Part shown: positions 9,490 to 21,364 of the stretch, piece after piece
How the letters are laid out: each line of letters starts with the position of its first letter
How positions within the stretch are numbered: the first letter of the stretch is position 1
Source of the DNA: Cladopsammia gracilis
Taxonomy: Eukaryota > Cnidaria > Anthozoa > Scleractinia > Dendrophylliidae
Direction: 5' to 3'
DNA length: 64,000 bases
NCBI GenBank assembly: GCA_022457155.1
Contig: JAJGOT010000201.1
Span: 340,001-404,000, forward strand
The notes under the pieces: generated by a model
Told to the model about the DNA's origin: nothing
Databases searched by the model: none
What the model saw: the letters and a program-made list of their open reading frames with translations, nothing else
Made by a program: the position numbers and the translations under genes

Positions 9490-12140
9490 TGAGACTAACT
9501 TCTTTCTGGATGGGATGGGAAATTACCCCCAGTTATGTTTGCCAGTACTCATTTTATCATATGGGTGAAGAGGGACTGTAGTAACACGCGGTTAAAGAAA
9601 ACTGTTTATTGACGACCGTTACATGTCCATTTTTAACTCACACGCCCATCACGAATTGACTCGAATAAATTACAACATACATATTTACACACATGCAAAT
9701 CACGAATCTCACGTGCCCATTAACATTACATTCATTCTCTCGCTTCAACGTGCGCGTTAACACCTTATTACTCATGCGCGTAGCGGCATGAGTTATAAAA
9801 TATGCTCTGTTTTTCTTTTTTTTTATTATTATTATTTTTTGTGTCACGATTTTGCATGCAAATTTATTCACGCATATTTTAAATTGTGCATTTCCGGTTC
9901 ATAGCTTTGCTCTTTACACTTCCGGTTTAGTGACTTCCGGCTACTCTCACTTCCGGCAAAACATCGTTACTGAAGTGTCACGGCAGCGTCTCCTACAACC
10001 CTACTGACATTAGTAATGTTCACGTCACGTATATATTAAAGTCACAGTAAAGACTGGCTTCATTGTGGTACGGCCTTCATTTGTTTAACATTCAATAGCA
10101 ACGTGGTTAGGGGTTTGAAGGTGCGATGACTGAATGAAAGGAGTAAATCTTCTCCATGTCGGACGTCTTTTTATCTTGTTTAAAATATTAAAATATAAAT
10201 TGCTTCTTTTCTTATGATACGTTGAAATATAAGACCAATGTTTCGTACGCATGCGCATGACAAACATTTTCCGTCATTTGGTCTTATTGGTGTATAAGTC
10301 AGTCCTGTATTTCTGCCGTCGAGGTGAACGTTGCTTTTATACACAGCATACAACTTGAGACCGAATTTGTCGCGATTCTGAAAAACTAACAGCTATTTTT
10401 AATCAGAGTTCTTCCGAGGCAAAAATGACAAACATCGATCTCTCGCGCTGGTAAGCATATTGTCAATTTATTCCCCTTTTTACTGCCGACTCTTTACAAT
10501 GCCTGTGTCGGAGCAGTCCTCGCTGCCTGTGGTGAGTAATTTCAAGACTTTTTTTTAAAGAAAGAACAATAGAAACACACGGCAAAACAGCGTCGTTACT
10601 TCAACCCCTCAGATTTAATAAAAAATTTGGACTTCGGGACTGGACTTCTGTGGATTATGGACTATGGAATGCGTGTCATATTAATGTCGATTTTTACTGA
10701 CTTTATTGCTTTGTGGTTACTAGGTTACTAGTAACCACTATGTTGTCACCTGTGTAAGTAAGTCCGACTTTCCGAAGCGCGAAGTTGTGCCGAGTTCAAT
10801 CGATTGCTGTACGATGAGACAGTTCTGATAGCTTCGGATTGGACGACTCGATTGTCAAGGCAGTTCTGTTTGTACGTGCGCTCTTTGGATCCGTGGGAAA
10901 GGTAAACGAAGCTTTCTCGTTCTTTTCACTGCTTTACCAAGCACAGCTTTCACAAAATGTGGCCAACTATTGTTTTCAAAGATTATTTTAGGTGTTTTCG
11001 TGGTTTGGAAAAAGGTTTTAGTGAAAAATCGAGCTGTAAATCGAAGTGTTTGTTTGCAGACCATGAGCCGATCCGAACTCATGATTCAAACGCCGCCAGC
11101 ATTTCATTTCTGTACCTTTGACCATTCAGAACTGCTTTTTTGATTAGCGAAAGCATTATGCGAATCATTTTTCCGGATAAGATTGGCATTGATTCTATTA
11201 CACAGGAAAAGTCAGCAATTTTAGAAAGCATAATAAAAATAGGTTGCTAAATTGAATTATTTTGTGATATTTATTATATTTTCGCAGACGCTTGTCGGTT
11301 CCACGCAGTAATTAGGATACAATAAATCGCCAAGACTTCCAGAAGCAAAAAATCACTGAATTCTGATACGTGTTTGACTCTTTTAATCAAAGGAAAGACA
11401 TTTTCATTCAAGGAAATATGAGTTTCATTCAAATGTTTCAACCTTTTATAGAAAATATATTTTGGATTCGGAGGTCAAATAAAAACGCAGCTTGCTATCA
11501 AATTACATTACACATAAAAATTTGCATAAAACAAAATTGTGTATTAATATTTTGCGACAACACCTGGAAGAAACTGTGAAGCCTGGAAAAAACTTATTAA
11601 AGATGGCAAAATCGAAGCATTTTTTAAAGAACCAGTTTTAAGTTATGGAAACATTTCATTTCGATTTGGTCTTAAAATCACGGAGATATTTTAGTGAATG
11701 CGTCACGCAACGTTTATTTACAAAATGTTTGACCAATTCATAGCAATTATCACTAAAGATTTGAGAACTTTAAAAAATCTCGGATATCCTGAATGCGATT
11801 TCCTGTTTATTTAGGGCCTACAAAAACTTAATGGCAATCCGGGCAGGAGGGGGTCTCTGGGTTAAAAGTCAAGGTGCTGCCTGGCCGGAAAATCCGGGCG
11901 GGGGAGGGGTAAAAAAATATTCCATCCGTATTGGGGGGCGGAGGATTTTTTCTGGAATAACCCATTATACATGGGTTGCATGCGATTTAGTGACACAGGA
12001 ATACTAGTGAATTCGTTATATTGATTATCGATTTTCTTTTTACCGCATGTGGGCCACATGCAGTGCTCGACTGCCTATTTTTTCAAGTAGTCTCTTTAAA
12101 TATCTTAAAGAGATATATCTTAATTAAGAAATATCTTAAT
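9490..12140. other. Intronic sequence, no gene seen
   Basis: AT-rich intron. Noted points: four TTCCGG motifs, three of them in 9918-9956 (ETS-like sites); a stretch at 10617-10695 related to 59176-59256 on the other strand; and a G-rich imperfect duplication near 11838-11945. None of the short ORFs has a recognised family. Confidence 0.5.
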
Positions 12141-12179
12141 TTTATATCTTACGCAAACATTTCAACATATTACTCTCCT

Positions 12180-12742
12180 CCAATCGCTGCCGGGACGTCT
12201 TTAAACACCCACCTTTCGTTGCTTACAGACGTAGTGCTAACCTACGCGACCTTTTAGTTAGAGCGCAATTACCACACACCACCTCTAACAATACTAATTT
12301 ACCACCGGGCTCTTTCCGTTGTGGACAAGATTGTGCCACTTGTCCTTACATCACCAACGGTCTCAAAGATTATACTTTTTATTCCACAGGCGAAACCCGT
12401 TCCATCACTTCACATATAACCTGTAACACTAAAAACTTAATCTACATGATACAATGTAACCGCTGCCATTTACAATATATTGGTGAAACTAAGCGACGTC
12501 TTAAAGACCGATTTAACGAACATCGACGTTCCGTTGACAAACCTAACATTAAATCCAAACCTACTACTGTCTCTGAACACTTTCTTTCCCATTCTAACCA
12601 TTCCAACTCTGACATGCAACTTATTCCACTAGAAATAATTCACAATTCACGCGATTCTATTCGAAAAGCCAGAGAGTCGTATTTAATAGATAGAGCAAAA
12701 ACACTAGAGCCACGTGGGTTGAACAGACGTGATGAATTGTAG
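12180..12742 (+). pseudogene. Penelope-like element: RT end, cysteine linker and GIY-YIG endonuclease
   Basis: One open frame runs from the end of the reverse transcriptase (AYRRSANLRDLLVRAQL) through a cysteine-rich linker (FRCGQDCATCPYI) into a GIY-YIG nuclease: LIYMIQCNRCHLQYIGET, then RLKDRFNEHRRSVD, and a C-terminal half with SIRKARESYLIDRAK. It stops at 12742. The nuclease core looks complete, with the YIG-like motif, conserved arginine and glutamate region. The catalytic reverse transcriptase domain is missing upstream, so the copy is 5' truncated. It differs clearly from the element at 5144-5539, so it is a second Penelope family. No hammerhead was found beside it. Confidence 0.85.
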
Positions 12743-13260
12743 TTTACATATACTAGCCTTATCTTTAGTTATTATCTTGTGAGGTCATTTCCGCTCCTCC
12801 TCATTTTTAAGCGATGACGAAGTCATCGCGTTATTGCCATCGTGCGGCGGCTGTCCGGATTACACCCGAGAAACACTGGGAACTAGCCTTGGAAGATAAG
12901 GTCACGTGACCACCTCGTCTTTGCTCCGCCATTTTGTTTTGAAGTGTGGAGAAAAGGTTTGTTTGTCTGTTTCAAATTTTACACCGCCGTGCTTTATTTA
13001 TCGTGAATATATTTGCGCTCACTTGCAAACAAACAGACACGAAGTGATATACATACATTAGCAGTACATACTCGCACTCGCGATAGGCAAAAGGTCTGGG
13101 AGTCCGGGCGCTGTTTCAGAACGGATCTTTGCTTCTCTCAGAAAGAACTTGTCAGAACTGAAGGCCAGAAATAGCGCCGAAATAGCATTGATTTACTGAA
13201 CTTGACTTATAACTGCGTATCCTACGAGAGCTGTTACCTGAAAACGAAGTGTGCGGTGGT
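12743..13260. other. No gene seen; possible 5' flank of the 2A gene
   Basis: Contains a 7-bp hairpin near 12810 (CGATGAC/GTCATCG). Nothing else could be supported. Confidence 0.4.
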
Positions 13261-13263
13261 TCA

Positions 13264-13361
13264 TGATCATGTATCTGTTGTGTATCGGAGCAACTTCATT
13301 GTATCGAAGGAAGAGAAGGAAAATAATAAACAGTTTATCTAGGATTCAAGCTATTAATAAA
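13264..13361 (+). CDS. Possible first exon of the 2A-peptidase ORF
   Basis: An ATG at 13264 opens a 33-codon frame, MIMYLLCIGATSLYRRKRRK..., with a hydrophobic start and a basic stretch. It ends at the strong donor AAAG|GTGAGC (13361/13362). It lies about 290 bp upstream of the 2A motif on the same strand. Linking it to that ORF is inference from position and splice signal only. Confidence 0.35.
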
Positions 13362-13474
13362 GGTGAGCCATCATTACCAGCATATTGTGTATACAGTTAT
13401 GGTATCTTTAATGTAATATAGAGCCGCTGTGGGGTTGTATAATGCTTATCTCAAAGCCAGAGAATGTTTAAATC

Positions 13475-14262
13475 GTGTCAAAGGAAAATTCAGCTGGTCT
13501 ATGTTGTTATTTCTGTTTTATCTGGAAGCTATACCTTCCAACGTTGAGAAATCTTGTTTATGCGTTGCAAATGAGTTACTACACTAAGCTTTGGTTCACA
13601 CAAATCTGCATGTATCGTTGTTATATTCCACTTCTGATTCGACTTGCTAACGATGTAGAAATGAATCCTGGTCCTTGCTATTTTGTAGGATATACCTCAA
13701 AGATACATTGTAGTTACTTAGTTTACGTGTTACGTATAGCTGATTTTCATCAGGGCAATATCTCGCTGTTTGGAAGTAATTCTGTTAAACAGTGTGTATG
13801 CTATGTGCTTGACGGCCGTTGTTTACAATTTTAGAACGAATGTATCGGCTTGGATTAGAAACAATTTAAATGAAATATTGTTGCTTGGTAATTCACTTTA
13901 TTCCCATTTATGTAAGTTTGCAGGAAAAGACTATTTGTTGCTGTCCGAGATTCCTTCTGCTTTATCGATCAACAATGAAACATTTTTTATTAGGTTCAGT
14001 GATAGCAGTACTGGTGACTTACAGATGTCACATATAAGAGATTGTCATTTACCATTACAACATGCTTTCAATACCGGTATGTTGATGACACAGTATAATG
14101 CTTTTCTGTTGATCATTGAAATAAACTGCAGTTGCTGTTATTGTTGACAACCATGGTCATTACAAATTATTTGATTCCCATTCACGAGATAGTCATGGAA
14201 ATGTTGCTACAAATGGAACAAGTGTTCTGTTGGAATTTAACAGTATAGCAATGTCTTCAGAA
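13475..14262 (+). pseudogene. 2A peptide plus cysteine-peptidase-like protein, frameshifted
   Basis: The upstream part is hydrophobic (MSYYTKLWFTQICMYRCYIP) and runs into LANDVEMNPGP, an intact 2A/2A-like recoding motif (13652-13675). After it comes a block with FHQGNISLF and a KQC pair (about 13755-13795), which would hold a catalytic cysteine. In a second frame follow WIRNNLNEILLLGNSLY and DYLLLSEIP; in a third frame, KLFDSHSRDSHG and GTSVLLEFNS, where DSHSR would supply the histidine. Related proteins of cnidarian mobile elements, remembered as Helitron-like, have this order: 2A, then peptidase. Two frameshifts make this copy a relic. Confidence 0.6.
13652..13675 (+). other. 2A-like ribosome-skipping motif DVEMNPGP
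   Basis: The eight-residue motif D-V-E-x-N-P-G-P is complete. In known 2A sequences the ribosome skips the G-P bond, releasing the upstream peptide. Here the upstream segment is hydrophobic. Function depends on the frame at 13475 being translated. Confidence 0.75.
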
Positions 14263-15650
14263 TTTCTACCAAAGTGTTTTCCCCATGTGTTTTTCATGGA
14301 GCACATAACTGAAAGTTGAGAAAGGGTGAGAACATTATCTTGTACATATTGGGCTAAGGGATGGACCATTTTAATTTTGAAGGGGTGGGGGGGGGGACAA
14401 TTTTTCTGTGCAAGAATTTTTTTTTTTGCCTTGAGGTTGTGCAAGAATTTTCTTTCTGTCTTCACCGGTTATTACATGTGACTAGCCACATGTAACAGTT
14501 TTTCAATACATAAAATGAAATCTCTCAGCTCCCAAATTGAATTCTTCACCATCCATTGTATCTCTAAATGAAGCACTTTAATTCATCTTTTAAGTCCCCA
14601 TAAAGCCATTTTGGTTTTAAACTTTAGTATGACAAAACACTAAAAAAAAATGAAATGAATCTCAAGGTATTCATTTATTTTCTTTTTAAAGGTACTGAAT
14701 CTCCTCCAGCCAATGCATCTGCAAACATTTAGCACATCAACTAATGCTGGTAACAATGACGAAAAGTCTCAAGTGCTGAAGAAACTGGTGACCTGCTGTT
14801 CATGCATTAATGAAACCACAAAATGTCAAACTACCAATAATCTCTGAAGACATGTTCAGAGAAAGTCTTTTCAATTTGTGAAGCACAAACATGGAAACAA
14901 TTTCCAGTTGTTGTCATTTAGCTATTGTAACAGTTTTAATCATGTACATTGTACAGTTCAAATTGTGCTTCCTGTATTAACACTTCATAGTAACGCTGTA
15001 AGGAATCAGAAAAACAGCTATCCGGACAACACTGGACTGATTATCAATTGTAACTTGCAAAATGTACAAATATTGAATTGTACACAAGTAAAACAAACTC
15101 AGATGTAATTTTAATCTCAAATAATTTAAAAATGAAAATGTTACCTGTTCTTGACGGGTGTGTGACATATATTAAGCCCCTGATCAGCATAGAATTATAC
15201 CAACCAAGTATGACAAAATAAATTCCAATCCATATTTGTCACAAATATGAAGGAAAAACGATGAATTGTTTTGATTTTGCACACGAGTTTGTGCAACATG
15301 GTTTAAATAAAATGTGCAATTACCAATGCAGCAACCATAATTATTGTGTTTATTCCTACAACCATAAGTACAAAAATTGAAAAAAAGTCATTTTACCAAT
15401 GAAAGTTGAATCTATCACAAGTCCTTGACTACTTCTGGCATTATATTATTTGCTGGGGCAATATTCTGGTTTAATGAGCATTTGTAAGCAAATTTCATTT
15501 ATAGGACGCTCTGGTCAACAGCATGCACCGACTGGAAGTCATCGAAATTTGCATTTCACACCTACCCTTTTCTAGTGGAACTTCGCATTTAAATCGAGTG
15601 ATTCACTGATTTTATCAGAGCACCCCAGACCTATTGATTTAACGCCAAGT
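14263..15650. other. No gene; MITE end near 14350
   Basis: At 14350-14390 the phrase AGGGATGGACCATTTTA, followed by a G run, matches the terminus of the MITE at 54198 and 57872-58042. The opposite end is not found, so it is a partial copy. The rest is AT-rich with unsupported short ORFs. Confidence 0.5.
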
Positions 15651-15659
15651 TGAAACTCG

Positions 15660-15830
15660 TCATCGCTTCTGTACGCATTGCGTACCTATTTTGTTGTTTA
15701 AATATGTATTGCGACATTCTCCTTTATATAATGTTGTATTTTCATTTTATATTTTAGTAACATCTTATAACCTGAAGAAGGCTGGTCTGGCCAGCCGAAA
15801 TATTGTTTCACTGAAATATATTTACTCGTT
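15660..15830 (+). mobile_element. Decayed Penelope-type terminal repeat
   Basis: CCTGAAGAAGGCTGG...CCAGCCGAAA (about 15771-15802) keeps the hammerhead layout of CUGANGA, a 6-bp stem II and GAAA. However, stem I and the cleavage triplet cannot be drawn. It is probably a decayed relative of the ribozyme repeats above. Confidence 0.4.
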
Positions 15831-17851
15831 GTATATCAGCTCTGCAGTAGTCCTTGGACTTCTCGTTAGTATATCTTTAAATGTAACAGAAATAATTCAC
15901 GGCTTCAAAGGTAATAGACGAGTGTGCATTTGATCGGGAATCAGTAAATTAAATATTAAAAGCACAGAAGTACAGAAAGTACAGAAAAATTAGTAACTTC
16001 AATCAACGAGTCTCATGCGCATGAGTACAGGCTAAGTGTAGCCTCTTGTTAACTACTGCGGCCGCACTTGGTGAGTTAACTGGGTTATTTTTTTTTAGAA
16101 ACCTTGTTAAAATTCCAAAACAAAATAACTCCGTGAAAAGGTGTTTGTAATGAAATAACTGAGTTTATTTTTCTGAGCGGCCGCATTTCAGAAGGTTGAA
16201 CTTTGAACGTGAGAGGTCATGTTATCATTTACTATATTCTTTATTCTTTTTTGTGGCATTGTTAAGTTTCTATTCATTTCATGGGAACGAAGAACGAAAT
16301 AAGCCAAAGCATCCACTGGGCAGCAACCACTACGGCAAAGGCAGCGAGAGCTCGAGAGAGCGGCAGAAAACAATAGAATTAATGAGCAAAAACAATGCAT
16401 ATCAAGTGCATTTTACATCTTTTGTATTCCCTACAAAACAACATCGTCAAATGGTCAAATTATAGATTTTGTGGAGACCGTAAACAAACGACGGTTTTCC
16501 TTCTTCTATTTGAAATTGAAAGTCGTCCCTAGCTACGAATTCAACAGGGAGCCAAAAACTACCACGTAAGCGAAGATGATTGACAGATCGGGAAAGTTAA
16601 CCTGTACTAAACTACCTAGCGAGGTGGTTTGAAAAAAACCATACTCGGTTAAAAAATCTATTGTCCTTTTATTAATTTCCATGGGAACCGCTAACACGGT
16701 TTAAATTCGGTGAACGCCAAAAATACGCGGCCGCATCAGGAATTTTGTTAAAACAGTTAATTTTAATTAGTCGTGCTCTTGGTTAAATACGAGTCAGGGG
16801 CCAGGGGCCAAGCGCACGACTTATAAATTCGGTAGAAAAAAAGTGGTCATTTTAAAGTGGTTTATAGCCTGAGGCGAAGTGTTAGTGATGTCATATCAGT
16901 TAATATAACAACTTCAAGCTCACGGATGATTGGATTTATTTACAACATAAGAAAAAGGAAAATGGCGAAACGAAACATATCAAGTGAAAGGAACTCACAT
17001 TATTGCTGGATTTGGCGAGAGTTCCATTCGATAACGATTTCGTTTTCTTTCTTTTGAAGCAACAGATAAATGGAAATAATCAAGCTGACCTTGCATGCAC
17101 GAGTGATTGTAAAAGACTGATTAAAGGTTTCAAATGACGTACAGTGTAGTAACGTGCGCGCACTGACAGATCACCTAGTGTGACCGGAAAAGCGATTGTA
17201 CATGTAAAACAAATCATAACAATATATTGAATTAATTCTCGTACCTTAGGGGCACTTAAAAGACCCTTAAAGCTTCTTAAAGCACAACTTCACTACTCGA
17301 AGAGTTCTTGTTCTTGTTAATTAATTGGAAATAACCCAGTAAACTATTCTAGTGCGGCAGCAGCCAATGTCAGGCTAAATGAAGTTTCCTGTCTGAGGAT
17401 ACCACCAACATTTCGAGTGAAAGTTCATCGGCTAAGCACAAGGCAACTATACCTCTACTATTAAATTAATTATATTTTATGTACAGTAAATTGCAGTGGA
17501 TGCATGGTGGTGTAGTGACGTGGTTAACACATTGGACTCCAGATCCGAAGGTAGGTGGTTTTATGCCTGGTCTAAATAAAAATGGGAACAAAATGCTGGG
17601 GTAACTCTAGCCTGTTATGGACTAGCATCCCATCCGGAGGGGGGGGGGGGGTGGAGAGTCCAATATCCTAAGTTGCTGCTTCATGCTACAGAAACTAGGA
17701 TAAGCACCGGCTGTGTGCCACCTGTAACTTTTCTTTTACCTATGTACTGTACATTTACATGCATGCAGCAAGATTTGTCTGTAAATGACTTGTGAAGGTT
17801 CTGTTAAGAATTCCAGAAGGTTATGCACTAGATTTTACTGCAATTACATAC
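15831..17851. other. Intronic sequence, no gene; repeat piece and three NotI sites
   Basis: 16014-16060 is the reverse complement of a piece at 20932-20977. GCGGCCGC occurs at 16058, 16177 and 16727 in otherwise AT-rich DNA. A poly(G) run of about 13 lies at 17639-17651. No coding region could be supported. Confidence 0.5.
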
Positions 17852-18080
17852 CGTCAACAGTACATGCTTCTCATTGGGTGTTATGTACATGTTACCCTCA
17901 TGCAGTTTGAAGCACAGATTCAGAACATCTGCCAACACATCTTCATATCCCTGAATGGCCTCTAACCGTTCTTTTAACAAGAATGTGACTTCATTTTGAT
18001 TTGCCAAGAACAAGATGAGATGATCTGATTCTTCATTCATCGATACAGCACCAGTACCCCTCCTCAGGAATTCTTCAGCT
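17852..18080 (-). CDS. CYFIP: CYFIP exon 4 of those visible (76 codons plus split codon)
   Basis: On the minus strand the acceptor ATTTTTTCAG precedes the last base of a split arginine codon, then AEEFLRRG. Further in are LILFLANQNEV and GYEDVLADVLNLC, and the end is MYITPNEKHVLLT before the donor ACG|GTATGT. The 229 bp are one base plus 76 codons, so the phase agrees with the exon at 36308-36591 upstream and the one at 8689 downstream. The blocks FLANxN, GYExxLADxxNLC and MYxTPxEKHxLL are characteristic of CYFIP. Outside these blocks it departs strongly from vertebrate CYFIP. Confidence 0.9.
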
Positions 18081-18866
18081 CTGAAAAAATCAAATTCAAC
18101 ATTCACAATTTTACCACAATGGTCCCTTAAAGGTGTAGTGACACAGGGATTTGGGGTTTTGGACCTTTTTTTGGTCAAAACCATGTTATTGATAATAATA
18201 ATAATAATAATACCTCTACTTGTCTACAAATAATAGTAACACTAGAGGAAGAAAATAAAACTATCACGATCGTATCAATAACAAAATTCTCGATGATTGA
18301 TTGGTCATCCGCGCGCCTATTTCTTACGTAATTGACATGCGGTCATGTCGGTGTCCAATTGCAGCTTTCCAATTACAACTTTTTGTAATTGGATAGCTGT
18401 AATTGAACACCTACGTTGTGCGCGCATCAATCAGTTGCACTTAAATGGGTTCTTTTTTGCTTTTTCTCCACCTTCTTTCAAACTGATATTAAATATCCTA
18501 GGCGTTTTGAGTACAAAAAAGACCACACAGACTTTTAAGAGTGAATGTCACTAAGGACCATCGATATCGCGGACCAGCTCAAAATTCAATTTAGCTTATA
18601 CTTTGTACATTGGTTGGCCCAAGTACTGCACATATGAAAGTGACGTTTATTTACTGAAATATTATTTCGTTTAAGAGAAATTAATATTAAACCGTTTACG
18701 GCATTTTTCGTCAACAAAGCTTCCAAAATTGTCAACATTCACGACTTGGCCGAATCGGCTAATCGCAAGTTTTGAAGCATATTTATACAAATCCTAATCG
18801 TTTAATGACTCATTAGTTCAACGAATGTAAAGACAGTTCAAAAACTCCGTTTTCAAATTTTTTTCT
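18081..18866. repeat. Intron with (AAT)n microsatellite
   Basis: A short (AAT)n run lies at about 18189-18213. The rest of the stretch shows no gene. Confidence 0.6.
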
Positions 18867-19175
18867 GATTTTTATCTCGTTAATGCGCATGCGCATTAAG
18901 CGAGATTTCGGAGACAGTCACGCCTTTTGTCCGAGGGGGTTTCTTCCTTCTTCTTTATAGAAGTTATATTAGGGCATTGAAGATATGGTTGGTTAAACCG
19001 GTTAGGATTTCAAGAGGGGCGTCACATACTGCACCTCAAATTTTTGGGGAGCACCCCCGGACCTATTGTTAATTTCCCTAGGGTATTGGGATGTCAGAAC
19101 TTGTCATGAACTTGTCATATCTCACATTACGTTTCGATATCTCACGTTACCTATCAGCTTCAATCATTTATCGTA
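18867..19175 (+). repeat. Dispersed repeat family A, copy 1
   Basis: Shares about 300 bp with 37052-37400 and, inverted, 47915-48262. Common landmarks in order: ATCTCGTTAATGCGCATGCGC; TTCTTTATAGAAG; GGTTAGGATTTCAAGA; GGGGAGCACCCCCGGACC; TTAATTTCCCTAGGGTATTGG. The first block forms a hairpin (18876-18906). No protein is encoded. The element class is unknown. Confidence 0.85.
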
Positions 19176-20166
19176 AAGCCAAAAATAGGTCAAATGCGTT
19201 TTTTGGCAAACGCAGTTTGAGAATTTCACGGTGTATTTTTACGAATGGCGACGTTTTAAGAAAGTTAAATGGGACGGGAAAGTTTGTGTTTTAATATGAG
19301 CGATATGGCAGAGCAAAATTTGCGTTTGTTCTAGTACGCGGGTGGCGGCTTAGAATTTTAAACATGAACGCTTATCAGCATAAGTGGAAAAGCGTTATTT
19401 CCTGAATTATTCTAGAGCTCTCACGCAAGTATGAACCTACCTGCCATGATCTATCAAGAAACGAAACATAATTATTATCAATTCGCTGTTCTGACTCAAA
19501 TGAGTTCAAATTTTATATTCAAGTTCCGATGAATTTCATTGCATTCTCAAATGCTTGTTCATTTGGCTCGGATGGTTTTATGCCGGTGGATTTTCAAGAT
19601 CAGTTGCTTATACGCGCCACACTGTGAAAGAAATTTCCGGGAAAGTTTAAAATTTTACAAGATTTTGGTCTATTCTCTTGCCAAATAATGCCATTTCAAT
19701 GTAATCGATTTTTGTTACAGTTAGCGTAAACTTCGAGTTCTACGAAGGGTTCGAGTTTAATCAATTTTTGCATAACCGGAATTCAACTGGATAAAAATGT
19801 ACGACGATGAGTCGTGCACTTGTAATAAGCTGAGCGTGCAAGGCCTAGCCGTGTGGTTTTAACGCAATGAGAAGTTCGTAGACAATATAATAATTAAGGC
19901 CTTTAAAAATCAGTTGAAATCATTAATTCAAATGGATGGACTCAATACCTATTTAGTTTACTCTTAATTCAAAAGATAAATAGTATTGAAATATTTATGA
20001 AGAGGAATTTAACCGTTGCAACCCCTTAAAACTGTACTTATCTATATCCTTGGTGCACTGTATTAAATTTTTCTTAATAGGTTTTTAGAAGACTTACCTT
20101 CTACTTGCAGCTGAAAAAGCTAGGCTTAAACGTAACAGTCGCTAGACTGTCAAAAATGCCAACGAA
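19176..20166. other. No gene seen
   Basis: AT-rich intronic sequence without recognisable coding regions, RNA genes or repeats. Confidence 0.5.
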
Positions 20167-20612
20167 GGTTTTAGCGAGCTCCACGCAGCTATAAAGCGTA
20201 GCGAATACAAGCTAAAATTACAGCCTTTATTGAGACACTTACGATACGACCAAAAACAGATCGCTGCATTCACCCCTCTCATAAAATAGAAGTCTGTATA
20301 TATACAGGTGAACATTTCAAGTTCGTTTACCAACAGGTTGCAACTGAACTGACTGAAAACTCTAAAAACTGACAGGAATCTTCTGCGACACCTCCTTTCA
20401 ACAACCTTGACGGGCTTTTTTAATTTCGTTCCTATTACAAATTAAGTTATCGTCTCTTTCGTAGAAAAATACGTAAACATTGGGAACATCAAACTTTAAG
20501 AGGGTATAAAGGAAAAGTAACACACATCTGAACAGCGCCACCATTTTGGACAGCAATCTATCCGTTCCGATGTTAATCGCGTAACTCTTTCCTCCTTTCC
20601 GGTTCTAGATTT
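20167..20612 (+). repeat. Repeat family B copy (same family as the 43-47 kb arms)
   Basis: Blocks such as CTCCACGCAGCTATAAAGCG, ACCATTTTGGACAGCAATCT and CCGATGTTAATCGCGTAACT recur, in a different order, at 43228-43720 and, inverted, at 45955-47711. It is therefore an interspersed repeat, probably part of a DNA transposon. No coding region is present in this copy. Confidence 0.7.
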
Positions 20613-21356
20613 CTGTTCGTGAAATGACCAGATTTTTTCCGGATATATAATTGATACTATCCATTAGATTATTACAATGGGACTCAATTCATTCTATAGG
20701 TGTCAGAGCATTCACTTGAGCGTGATGCTTGAAGTTGTTTCTCGCGGTGGATTTGCCTGTAAAGAGCTGTAAACCCGGCGCAGCTTTTTCTCGACAGCTA
20801 CAGTGAGCTTACTTTACCATTTTGTAAACAAGGCCAAACACACGACAAATTAATTTAGCACTGCTAAATGAGGGTGCTGATGGGGGTACCCAATTGTCAG
20901 TTAACTACTATTTTTTCGGCCAATTCAGTGTCAGTTAACAAGCGGCTACACTGGTAGCCTATACTCATGCGCTTGTATAAGAAAGTTTTATGTTTTTCTT
21001 TTTTAACTGGGTCACGCTGTCGGAAATCGGTTCATTTCAATATTTTCATTCATTGATCTTATTAAGTGATTTAGCTTGACAAGTAGGAAATTACGTATAT
21101 CAGTAAGGCTTTTAAATTTGCAAAGTTAAGATAAAGTTACTTTAAAGGCCATGAGAATGACCAGAGTGAATGCGTTTTCGGGATTGGACTTAGAACAGCC
21201 GCTTTACGAAAATTATTCGACATTAGATTCTCATACAAAAACCATAATTTCTCACCTGTCAAGATAGCTTCCAAAACCGTAATAAGGATCTTCAGTATTA
21301 AAGATGTCTGTTTTATACAGGATCGTACACAGAGAGTATGGGAAGGAAAAAAATCG

Positions 21357-21364
21357 AAACTCAC
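21357..21364. repeat. 8-bp target-site duplication AAACTCAC (left)
   Basis: Identical to 22566-22573, immediately outside the inverted repeats of the element at 21365-22565. Confidence 0.85.

Noticed and set aside
15771..15802. Hammerhead ribozyme
   Set aside because: The CUGANGA core, stem II and GAAA fit, but stem I and the NUH site are missing.
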